From positions 219,432 to 283,431 of the forward strand of contig NZ_QTVG01000005.1 in assembly GCF_003460505.1 (NCBI RefSeq): a DNA stretch of 64,000 nt. The letters are read 5' to 3'. Shown piece by piece: positions 7,522-15,524 of the stretch. Position numbers and translations under genes: made by a program. The number at the start of each line of letters is the position of its first letter. Within the stretch, counting starts at the first letter, position 1. Source of the DNA: Eubacterium sp. AF36-5BH (GTDB lineage Bacteria; Bacillota; Clostridia; Lachnospirales; Lachnospiraceae). The notes under the pieces are model-generated. The model worked only from the letters and a program-made list of their open reading frames with translations. It was not told where the DNA came from and searched no databases.

Positions 7522-9285
7522 TTACATAGATTCATCAAACGGTATACATATTGAAACTTTTGTATAAGCACCTTCCTGAGAAAAAATCTGCAAACCATAT
7601 TCTTTTCCGAAATACATCTTTATTCTCTGCTGAACATTATACAACGCTCTTCCATGTTCTTTGTCATCTGAAATCTGTTCTTTTGAATTAATGCTTCTAA
7701 TTAATTCATTAAGTTTTTCCTGACTCATGCCAATTCCCATATCAGATACTTCAATTATAACATTATTTTCTTCTTTAAAAACTTTTATGTAAATTGTAGT
7801 GTCCTCAGCCATTTCCTCGATACCATGATTTACGGAATTTTCAACAATTGGCTGCAGGGACATTTTAGGAATTTTGATATGTAAAAGTTCTGCCGGTACA
7901 TTTAACGACAAAAAGATTTCGTAATCCTGTCTTAAATTCATTAAACTTAAATAATTTTGTATGTTAAGAATTTCCTGTTTTAATTCTACCATTCCTGATG
8001 ACCATTTCATACTATATCTAAACATATTTCCTAAAGTAGTAATTGCGTCACTGATTACATATTCTTCTTTTATTTCAGCCATCATTTTTATTGTTTCCAA
8101 AACATTATACATAAAATGTGCATTAATTTGGTTCTGAAGGGAACGTATCTCTGCATTTTTGGCAAGCAACTGTCTTTCAATATTCTCTTCATTTAATTTT
8201 TCCAGAGAATATACCATTTTATTAATTTGTTTACCTAACTCTGATATTTCATCATTACCCTTTTCAGTTAATTTAATGATGTTGCCATTTTTTATTTCAC
8301 TTACTTCTTTTGTTAGGTTATTAAATCTTGAAAAAGAATTCTTTATTAAAATTGCCACAATAAAAATAAAGACAATCATTGATAGAAATACAACTATAAA
8401 ATAAAGAAGCTGACTTTTATAATAGGAATTAACAATTTTCTTTGTGCCAACAATTCTAACATAAGTTCCACCTAAAGAATTAGAGTATACTGTAGAAACT
8501 ATTGATGTTTCACCATTAAATTTTCTTGTAATTGTATTATTTTTATCTGATTTACAAATTTGTTTAACTTCATTTATATTCTCATCTACTGTTTTCTTAT
8601 TTTTATCTGAAGCATAGACTTCACCTTTATTTGAAATAAAACATGTAAATTCATTGTTATCGTTTTTGTCAAAGTCCAAAAATAAACCTTTTAATTCCGT
8701 AGACACTTCTACTACAGCAACCAATCTTCCTGTTTCATCAGTAACATTTTTTATAATAGCTGCCAGTCGTGTTTTACCGATTACTCCATACTTGTTTTCC
8801 TTATAATCAAACACCCATTTATTATTTTCATAACTATTTGACCATTCCTGTTGCTGCAAACGGTTAAGTTTATAAAAACTTGGAGCTTTTTCAGTAACAT
8901 TTGCATTGGCATAAACCTTAACATTATATATGTATGGATTAATATCTACCATTGCATCTATTGAGCCAATTTCATTTTTATAAAAATCTAATTTTTCAAC
9001 ACCTTTGTAATCCTGATTATTTTGTACCTTCTGAATATATTCAAAAATTCTGTTTTTCTGCAAAACTAACTGTCTTACCAGATAGCAGGTTTCTTCAACA
9101 TCTTTTAACTGAGCCGAAACATTATACATATTGTTTTTTTCGTCAGTTAATGCTACTTCTCTGGCATTATTCGAAATATTAAAAAACATAACAGATGTCC
9201 AAAGACAGGTACATACAAATAAGGCAACTACAATTATAAGTATTATTTTATTACATAATGAAATTCTTATTTTCTTATTTTTCAT
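7522..9285 (-). CDS. yesM: YesM-type sensor histidine kinase
   Basis: 587 residues. Membrane segments lie at about 12-35 and 292-314, flanking a roughly 250-residue extracellular sensor region of Cache type. A HAMP domain follows (about 315-367), then the His_kinase domain with His390 in QNQINAHFMYNVLE. The C-terminal ATPase has NSVNHGIEEM and DMGIGMS. The start overlaps the stop of the solute-binding protein gene by ATGA, so the two are translationally coupled. This supports the idea that the lipoprotein and kinase work together. Confidence 0.93.
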   Translation of the reverse strand: MKNKKIRISLCNKIILIIVVALFVCTCLWTSVMFFNISNNAREVALTDEKNNMYNVSAQLKDVEETCYLVRQLVLQKNRIFEYIQKVQNNQDYKGVEKLDFYKNEIGSIDAMVDINPYIYNVKVYANANVTEKAPSFYKLNRLQQQEWSNSYENNKWVFDYKENKYGVIGKTRLAAIIKNVTDETGRLVAVVEVSTELKGLFLDFDKNDNNEFTCFISNKGEVYASDKNKKTVDENINEVKQICKSDKNNTITRKFNGETSIVSTVYSNSLGGTYVRIVGTKKIVNSYYKSQLLYFIVVFLSMIVFIFIVAILIKNSFSRFNNLTKEVSEIKNGNIIKLTEKGNDEISELGKQINKMVYSLEKLNEENIERQLLAKNAEIRSLQNQINAHFMYNVLETIKMMAEIKEEYVISDAITTLGNMFRYSMKWSSGMVELKQEILNIQNYLSLMNLRQDYEIFLSLNVPAELLHIKIPKMSLQPIVENSVNHGIEEMAEDTTIYIKVFKEENNVIIEVSDMGIGMSQEKLNELIRSINSKEQISDDKEHGRALYNVQQRIKMYFGKEYGLQIFSQEGAYTKVSICIPFDESM

Positions 9286-10862
9286 TTATCCAATCCTAAT
9301 TTTTTTATGTTAATTTTCATCTGTTTCGTATACGCCTTTAAAACCTGTTCAAAGCCCATATTGTACCTTTTTTTCATAAACGTGTTGTATATACTGTCAA
9401 ATTCTTTGTCACTATTTGCCAGCAATAATTTAGGAAGTGTTGCTCCCCACAAACCTTCAATTGAATTCTTTGTTTTTCCTATTTTTGTCGAATCATCTAA
9501 TGTTATTGTATACTGCCCTACATAGGTAGTATATGGATGCGTCCATTGCTTCAACTGGGTTACCGGATTATCCTCATCGTCTTTAATCCACTGTGCACCC
9601 ATTGCATCGTTTTGCATCATCCAATAACATGAATCAGCACCATATTTTTTATCAAAAGTTGTTCTGTCTGAATATAGTAATTTTTTTACTTCTTTTTTCA
9701 TTTCAGGCCGGCCTTCTTCATTATAATCCCAAGTTTTACCTTTTACACCCAGCCATGTCATTTTCTGACCTTCTTCACTAATCAAATAGGACAAAAGTTT
9801 AATAGCTTTATCAGGATTCTTGCAGTTTTTTGAAATTAATGTAACTGTCCAACCATTTACACTTGTACCCGGCAGTGTATAATCATCACCAGTTAAATTT
9901 TTCGGGCCATCTACAGCTATGTAAATGCTATCAGGATTTTCTTTGTATAAAGCTTTTTCCTGGTCAGCCATGTCAGTGTATTGATAAATCATACAAAAAT
10001 ACTGACCATTTAGTATTTTCTCTGACATTTGCGCTCTTGAATCAACAAAAATATCATCTTTTAACAAACCTTTACGGGCAAGACGATTATAGGTTTTAAG
10101 CCATGCAACATAACTTTCGTCTTTTAGTCTGTCAATGGCATTACCATTTTTGTCTGTATAAGGAACTGCAAGAAAATCTAAAAGATAATTGTCAAAAGAA
10201 TCACAACCTCTGTCATTAAATTGGGTACAGCCCACCGGTATCATTTCTTTTCCATCTACGGTAGGATACATTTTGGCAGCTTTCTCAACAGCTTTTTCAA
10301 ACCCTTCAGGAGTTGTCATGTCTGGTGAGCCAATTGCCTCATATATATCTTTTCTTACTAAAAAAGTCTCATTGGAAGCTAAATTATCGTACTTGCTGTA
10401 ATCAGAAGGGGCACATGCAGAGTTTGGATATTTATATAAATGCCCATCATCGCTCTTATGCCAGCTCACAACTGCATCATCTACTACTTTCATAAAATAT
10501 GTATCATATTTTTCTGACAGTTCATCTAAAGCATAAACCTTCCCTTCATTTATCATCTGATCAATTCCAGATTCCCACCAGCCTAACGTTATAAGGTCAG
10601 GCAAAGTATCACTGGAAATCATTGCATCTAATTTTTCGTTAGGATCACCTGTTGGTGTAACAAAAGATATGGAGCAACCTGTTTTTTCTGTGATAGCTTT
10701 TGAAACCATATTATTTCCCCAGTCACCTGAAAACCATGAAAAGTTAATATACCATGACAAATCAACTGTGGAGTTTTTTTTAACTTTTTTTCCACATCCA
10801 ATAAATATTACACATATAATTACTGTCAAAAATAAATATGCTATTTTTTTTAATTTTCTCAT
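9282..10862 (-). CDS. extracellular solute-binding lipoprotein (LplA-like, family 1) without a linked permease
   Basis: 526 residues from the ATG at 10860-10862. That start is chosen because it is preceded by AAAGGAA and begins a signal peptide ending in lipobox FIGC (Cys23). The body resembles large carbohydrate ABC binding proteins: FVRKDIYEAIGSPDMTTPEGFEKAVEKA, ISKNCKNPDKAIKLLSYLISEEGQK, and a C-terminal helical region. Such genes normally sit with two permease genes; none is present here. Instead it overlaps yesM by 4 bases and precedes yesN. It may be a ligand sensor for YesM or serve a permease encoded elsewhere. Confidence 0.88.
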   Translation of the reverse strand: MRKLKKIAYLFLTVIICVIFIGCGKKVKKNSTVDLSWYINFSWFSGDWGNNMVSKAITEKTGCSISFVTPTGDPNEKLDAMISSDTLPDLITLGWWESGIDQMINEGKVYALDELSEKYDTYFMKVVDDAVVSWHKSDDGHLYKYPNSACAPSDYSKYDNLASNETFLVRKDIYEAIGSPDMTTPEGFEKAVEKAAKMYPTVDGKEMIPVGCTQFNDRGCDSFDNYLLDFLAVPYTDKNGNAIDRLKDESYVAWLKTYNRLARKGLLKDDIFVDSRAQMSEKILNGQYFCMIYQYTDMADQEKALYKENPDSIYIAVDGPKNLTGDDYTLPGTSVNGWTVTLISKNCKNPDKAIKLLSYLISEEGQKMTWLGVKGKTWDYNEEGRPEMKKEVKKLLYSDRTTFDKKYGADSCYWMMQNDAMGAQWIKDDEDNPVTQLKQWTHPYTTYVGQYTITLDDSTKIGKTKNSIEGLWGATLPKLLLANSDKEFDSIYNTFMKKRYNMGFEQVLKAYTKQMKINIKKLGLDK

Positions 10863-10882
10863 AAGCAAATTCCTTTCCGTAA

Positions 10883-10900
10883 CTTTTCTCTTTAGAAAAG
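10883..10900 (-). other. short hairpin between rng and the solute-binding protein gene
   Basis: A perfect 7-bp stem (CTTTTCT / AGAAAAG) with a 4-base loop lies in the 50-base gap. No U-run follows on the minus strand. It may be a weak attenuator or an mRNA end-stabilising or processing site. Confidence 0.3.
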
Positions 10901-10912
10901 ACACTTTAATTA

Positions 10913-12037
10913 TCATTTAGCTTCACTAAATATTTCATATAATGGCTGTTCCTGTTTCTTTCTTGTTATTTCCATTAAACCAAGTTTTGTAATATCAACA
11001 ACACTACAACTTACATAATCTTTCTTAACTTCCTGCCTCATTACAGCTATAAGATTTCCGTTTTTTAATTCATCTGAACCAATAAAATCAACAATAATTG
11101 TTCCTGATATATTTCTAATTTGCAGCTGTCTTGCAATTTCTTTTGCAGCCTCTTCATTAATTTTCTGTATGGTTTTATCTCTGTTTGATTTGAAATCAGC
11201 CTTACCTGTGTTAACGTCAATTACAGTCATCGCCTCAGTATGTTCTATTATCAAATAACCGCCTGATTTCAACCAGACATGCCTGTTTAAACTGTTTTGC
11301 AAATGTTTTTCCAAAGAATATTTATTAATAAGATTTATTTTCTTTTCGTCGTTAAAAGAAGCACAAATATCAGCTGCTTTCAAGCTTTCATATATCTGCT
11401 CAACATCTGTAATAACCATACCATCTTTTTTTAATACAAAATCTTCAAGTACTTCCAACTGTTTATCTTTTTTGTAAACAAGGGTTTTAGCCTTTAAGAA
11501 ATTAAATTTATTAACTGTTTGATTGTATATTTCAATAGCTTCATTTATATTATTTTCTAAATTCTTTAAGTCTTTGCTTTGGGCATTTGTTCTTAAAATA
11601 AAACCATATTCATCAGTACAGAAATGAGAGAAACTATTCTTGTACTGTTCTCTTAACAAACTGTCATCTATTTTTTTTGAAATACTAAAATTATTGTTTC
11701 CAACAGTCAAAATAACACTACCAACAGAAATATTAAGTTTCCAGGTAAGAAGATAATCCTTAGTCTTAACCTTATCACCAGCTACCTGAACAAGAATTTT
11801 GTCACCCTGTTTTATTTTATGAGGATAATTTTTGAGAGATAAAAAACCTTTACTTTCGCCATCAATTTCCACAAAAGCCGCATTAAGATTTTTTACAATA
11901 TCCTTAACGTAACCAACATAAATGTTTCCAACAAGAGATTTGTTTTCCAAATTATAAATTCTACTTAATTTATTTTCTTCAAATTGAAAACCTATTATTT
12001 TATTTCTTACTTTTGATACTACTAAAATATTACTCAA
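10913..12037 (-). CDS. rng: ribonuclease E/G family protein lacking the zinc-link motif
   Basis: 374 residues from a TTG at 12035-12037 (MSNILVVSKVRNKIIGFQ), chosen because GGAGG lies 5 bases upstream. It overlaps the end of the previous gene by 8 bases. An S1-like region (VGNIYVGYVKDIVKNLNAAFVEI) precedes the nuclease core with Asp274 and Asn276 in DVNTG and Asp317 in IIVDFIG, the Mg-binding residues of RNase E/G. The protein ends LGLMEITRKKQEQPLYEIF, just before the CxxC zinc-link that E. coli RNase E and RNase G carry. It probably processes rRNA or mRNA. Confidence 0.9.
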   Translation of the reverse strand: MSNILVVSKVRNKIIGFQFEENKLSRIYNLENKSLVGNIYVGYVKDIVKNLNAAFVEIDGESKGFLSLKNYPHKIKQGDKILVQVAGDKVKTKDYLLTWKLNISVGSVILTVGNNNFSISKKIDDSLLREQYKNSFSHFCTDEYGFILRTNAQSKDLKNLENNINEAIEIYNQTVNKFNFLKAKTLVYKKDKQLEVLEDFVLKKDGMVITDVEQIYESLKAADICASFNDEKKINLINKYSLEKHLQNSLNRHVWLKSGGYLIIEHTEAMTVIDVNTGKADFKSNRDKTIQKINEEAAKEIARQLQIRNISGTIIVDFIGSDELKNGNLIAVMRQEVKKDYVSCSVVDITKLGLMEITRKKQEQPLYEIFSEAK

Positions 12038-12701
12038 TGTTTCCTCCAATTTCACTAAGAGAAACCAATTTATCATTTTCTAAACAATACATATCCATAC
12101 GCTCATATTGAACAAATTCCGGTAACTTAGCTCCTGTAAACTGTTCTAATGCACTCATTACCAAATCAGGTTTCAGGTTAGCCGCACTACCCTGAGATAC
12201 TTTCATAAAAATACCATCTTCATTAAACTTCATTTCATGAATCATTGGCTTTATGTCTACTATTTTCTCACTTTTCTTTGTTTTCTTAAGAATGTTGATT
12301 TCATCCTGTGCATAAAAGTCATTAACCTGTTCTTCGGTAAATAAGTCTGTGTAAACAAAATAATCTGCTCCTGCCACAATTGACATGGCGTTTTTTGCAC
12401 CCTCTGGTAACTCTTTATAACTTACAACTTTTACACCCTCTACATTTTGAGCATTGATGTTTTTAATCATTTCTTTACTTGAAAGAGAGCTGTTTACCTC
12501 AATATCAAAATACTCTCCTTTGCTAATTACGCCAACACTTAAAGGGGCAGCAAAAGACATTTTCTGATGTGGGGAAAAGCCTTCTGAATAACAAATATCA
12601 ACATTGGCACGTCTCATAACTTTTTGAAAATATCTAACCATATCCAAATGACCTATAAATTTCATTTGGCCCTGTTTTTCAAATCTAATTCTAATTTTCA
12701 A
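12030..12701 (-). CDS. DUF2344 (TIGR03936) protein, radical-SAM-associated
   Basis: A 223-residue protein of the DUF2344 family: MKIRIRFEKQGQMKFIGHLDMVRYFQKVMRRANVDICYSEGFSPHQKMSFAAPL is the recognisable N-terminus. These proteins nearly always follow the TIGR03960 radical SAM gene and sometimes are fused to it; a role in RNA modification has been suggested but not shown. I choose the TTG at 12699-12701, 8 bases after GGAGGAGG. It overlaps the upstream stop. A GTG two codons earlier is possible. Confidence 0.85.
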   Translation of the reverse strand: MKIRIRFEKQGQMKFIGHLDMVRYFQKVMRRANVDICYSEGFSPHQKMSFAAPLSVGVISKGEYFDIEVNSSLSSKEMIKNINAQNVEGVKVVSYKELPEGAKNAMSIVAGADYFVYTDLFTEEQVNDFYAQDEINILKKTKKSEKIVDIKPMIHEMKFNEDGIFMKVSQGSAANLKPDLVMSALEQFTGAKLPEFVQYERMDMYCLENDKLVSLSEIGGNIE

Positions 12702-14553
12702 AACATACACCTCCTCCAAAACTTGCAGCTCCGCAACCTGAGCACTGCATTCTACAGTTCGGAGTTACTTTTTCATTTTGAGCATTGTGCCATTCGTTTA
12801 ATAAAAATCTCTTTGTTACTCCTGTATCTATAAAATCCCAAGGGAATATTTCGTCATCGCTACGTTCTCTTGTAATATAGAAATCCATGTCTATATTAGT
12901 TTCTTCAATTGCCTCGTCCCAAATCTGTCTGTTGTGATACTCTGACCAGGCATCATAAATACCACCTTTTTCGTATACTCTCAAAAGAGTTTTTGATAAT
13001 TTTCTATCACCTCTTGCAAGTAAACCTTCCAAAATACTAATGTCAGATTCATGCCAGTGATATCTGATACTTTTTCTGTTTAATAAAGTTTTCATTTTGT
13101 CATTTACTTTGTGAGCCTTATCTAAAAATGTTTTAGCTGTACACATTGGTGCCCACTGAAAAGGTGTAAATGGCTTTGGCACGAAAAATGAGGTACTTGC
13201 TGTAATCTGGCACTTTCCATGTCGTTCTTCTTTTGGAACTGTTTCATAATAAAGTTCAGCAATTTTTTCGCACAAATCCATGATACCGTCTACATCATCA
13301 TTTGTTTCCGTTGGCTGACCTAACATAAAGTATAATTTTACCTTATTCCAACCACCTATAAATGCCTGTTTACAGCCATTTAAAATATTTTCTTCTGTAA
13401 GACCTTTGTTGATTACATTTCTCATTCTCTGAGTTCCTGCTTCAGGTGCAAAAGTAATTGAACTCTTTTTCACATCCTGAACCTTACTCATAACATCAAG
13501 AGAAAAAGCATCAATTCTAAGAGAAGGTAATGAAATATTTATTTTTTTCTTCTTACATTCTTCAATTAGGAAATCTATCAATTCCTTTAACTTGCTATAA
13601 TCACTTGTACTAAGAGAACTTAATGATATTTCATCATGGCCTGTACTTTGTAACTGGGTAAGAGCAATTTCTTTTAATGTCTCAAGACTTTTTTCCCTTA
13701 AAGGCTTATACACTGAACCTGCCTGACAGAATCTACACTCTCTAATACAGCCTCTTTGAATTTCAAGAACACATCTGTCCTGAACAATTTTTGTAAAAGG
13801 TACTACAGGCTTATCAGGATAGCATACATTATCAAAATCAAGAACAATATCTTTTTTTATTACATCCTGAATATTTGGATTATTGCATTTCATTTCCTTA
13901 ATCGTTCCATCTTCATTATAAGAAACATCATAAAACATAGGCACATACATACATGGTATGTTTGCTGCTTTTTCAAGAAACTCTCTTCTTGTACCACCAT
14001 TAGCTTTGTTTTCTTTATACAAATCAATTAAATGGTAATATTCTGTTTCACCTTCACCCATATAAAAGATATCAAAGAAATCTGCTATAGGCTCAGGATT
14101 ATAAGTGCATGGCCCACCACCAATAACAATTGGATCATCTTCACTTCTATCAACTGACAAAAACGGTATATCGCTTAAGTCAAGTAACTGCAAAATATTT
14201 GTGTAGCACATTTCGTACTGAAGAGTAATGCCTAAAAAGTCAAAATTCTTTACAGGTTCCTGAGACTCCAGTGCAAATAATGGTATGTGCTCCTCTCGCA
14301 TGATTTTATCTAAATCAACCCATGGAGAATAAACTCTTTCGCAGTAAATATCATCACGTCTGTTTAATAAATCATATATAATCTGAATTCCTAAATGAGA
14401 CATCCCAATTGTATAAACATCAGGAAATGCCATTGCGAATCGAACGTCTACTTTTTTAGGATCTTTTTTTATCATATTAACTTCTCCACCTATATACATA
14501 GATGGCTTTTCTATTTTCATTAGTATTTCATCACTAAGTGCTAATTTTCTCAT
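12691..14553 (-). CDS. TIGR03960 B12-binding-like radical SAM protein
   Basis: 620 residues from the ATG at 14551-14553 (MRKLALSDEILMKIEKPSMY), preceded by AGAGGAG. The first ~200 residues resemble a B12-binding-like domain (FPDVYTIGMSHLGIQIIYDLLN). The radical SAM cluster ligands are Cys269, Cys273 and Cys276 in GCIRECRFCQAG. The C-terminus ends in a Cys-rich tail (CRMQCSGCGAASFGGGVC). The substrate is unknown. It leads the unit with the DUF2344 gene and rng, an order typical of Clostridia near rplU-rpmA-obgE. Confidence 0.9.
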   Translation of the reverse strand: MRKLALSDEILMKIEKPSMYIGGEVNMIKKDPKKVDVRFAMAFPDVYTIGMSHLGIQIIYDLLNRRDDIYCERVYSPWVDLDKIMREEHIPLFALESQEPVKNFDFLGITLQYEMCYTNILQLLDLSDIPFLSVDRSEDDPIVIGGGPCTYNPEPIADFFDIFYMGEGETEYYHLIDLYKENKANGGTRREFLEKAANIPCMYVPMFYDVSYNEDGTIKEMKCNNPNIQDVIKKDIVLDFDNVCYPDKPVVPFTKIVQDRCVLEIQRGCIRECRFCQAGSVYKPLREKSLETLKEIALTQLQSTGHDEISLSSLSTSDYSKLKELIDFLIEECKKKKINISLPSLRIDAFSLDVMSKVQDVKKSSITFAPEAGTQRMRNVINKGLTEENILNGCKQAFIGGWNKVKLYFMLGQPTETNDDVDGIMDLCEKIAELYYETVPKEERHGKCQITASTSFFVPKPFTPFQWAPMCTAKTFLDKAHKVNDKMKTLLNRKSIRYHWHESDISILEGLLARGDRKLSKTLLRVYEKGGIYDAWSEYHNRQIWDEAIEETNIDMDFYITRERSDDEIFPWDFIDTGVTKRFLLNEWHNAQNEKVTPNCRMQCSGCGAASFGGGVCFEN

Positions 14554-14625
14554 TAAAACTCCTCTTAAATAGTTTATTATTTCCCCATCAAAATAAAATG
14601 ACGAAATTTTAACATAAGTATTTAT

Positions 14626-14654
14626 ATTATAATACAGATTAAGTTTTTTCACAA
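14626..14654 (-). promoter_or_regulatory. promoter of the TIGR03960-DUF2344-rng unit
   Basis: On the minus strand TTGTGA (14649-14654), a 17-base spacer and a perfect TATAAT (14626-14631) are seen about 70 bases before the radical SAM start. The region is divergent with the PHP gene. Confidence 0.75.
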
Positions 14655-14733
14655 TTTATATGTAGTATTTTGCCATAAACTTTTTGCTGAAATATGTTAT
14701 ACTTATAAATATTAAAATATAGAGGAAAAAACA

Positions 14734-15399
14734 ATGTATAAATACGAAACTCACTTACATACAAACGCTGCCAGTGCCTGTGCTTCTATTTCAGGCAGTG
14801 AAACAGCTATAGAATTTAAGAAATTAGGCTATACAGGTATATTTGTTACGGATCATTTTTTTAGAGGCAATTCTAATATCCCTCATAACTTTCCTTGGAT
14901 TAATAGAATTAATATGTTTTCACGAGGTTACGAAGAAGCAAAAAAAACAGGCGATAAAATTGGTCTTCAGGTTTTCTTTGGTTGGGAAGAAACTTATGAT
15001 GGACAGGATTTTCTAATTTACGGTTTAGATAAACAGTGGATGATTGAACATCCCGAAATGGAATATTGGACAATTAAAGAACAGTTTCAGGCGGTAAATG
15101 ATGCCGGCGGAATGGTAATTCATGCACATCCTTTTAGGGACAGACCTTATATACCTGAAATCAGATTATTTCCAAACTATGTAAACGGCGTAGAAATATT
15201 TAATGCTAAAAATAATCAGGACGAAAACGACCAGGCATACATGTACGCAAAAAAATATAATCTGCCAATGACTGCCGGGGCGGACAACCACCACATTCCT
15301 ATCGTTAATTCTGGAATTGATGTTATGAAAAAATTTAATAGCGAAAAAGATTATGTGAATCTTATAAAAAATAATTTGCCAAAGGATTTGATTATATAA
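14734..15399 (+). CDS. PHP-domain metal-dependent phosphoesterase
   Basis: 221 residues on the plus strand. The PHP metal-binding motifs are visible in order: HLHTN (His7, His9), VTDHF near residue 40, a HAHPFRD motif near residue 129, and GADNHH near residue 188. PHP proteins hydrolyse phosphoesters such as nucleotides or histidinol phosphate. Histidinol phosphatases can be PHP proteins and the his genes lie next door, but this copy is convergent with them and short, so a general phosphoesterase is the safer call. AGAGGA lies 8 bases before the ATG. Confidence 0.82.
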   Translation: MYKYETHLHTNAASACASISGSETAIEFKKLGYTGIFVTDHFFRGNSNIPHNFPWINRINMFSRGYEEAKKTGDKIGLQVFFGWEETYDGQDFLIYGLDKQWMIEHPEMEYWTIKEQFQAVNDAGGMVIHAHPFRDRPYIPEIRLFPNYVNGVEIFNAKNNQDENDQAYMYAKKYNLPMTAGADNHHIPIVNSGIDVMKKFNSEKDYVNLIKNNLPKDLII

Positions 15400-15431
15400 G
15401 AAATCACGGATAAATTTCTTATTTCATAAAT

Positions 15432-15480
15432 AAAAGGTCTAAAACCATTATTGTTTTACACAATTGATTTAGACCTTTTT
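15432..15480. terminator. bidirectional terminator between the PHP gene and hisIE
   Basis: A perfect 12-bp inverted repeat (AAAAGGTCTAAA at 15432-15443, TTTAGACCTTTT at 15468-15479) has T-runs on both strands. It lies between convergent genes, so it should stop transcription from both sides. Confidence 0.85.
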
Positions 15481-15524
15481 ATGTAGTATAAAATTTCCGT
15501 TACATGAAAATTTATTATTCATTG

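Noticed and set aside
14734..15399. PHP protein as the histidinol phosphatase of the his operon
   Set aside because: It is convergent with the his genes, separated by a bidirectional terminator, and shorter than typical HisK.
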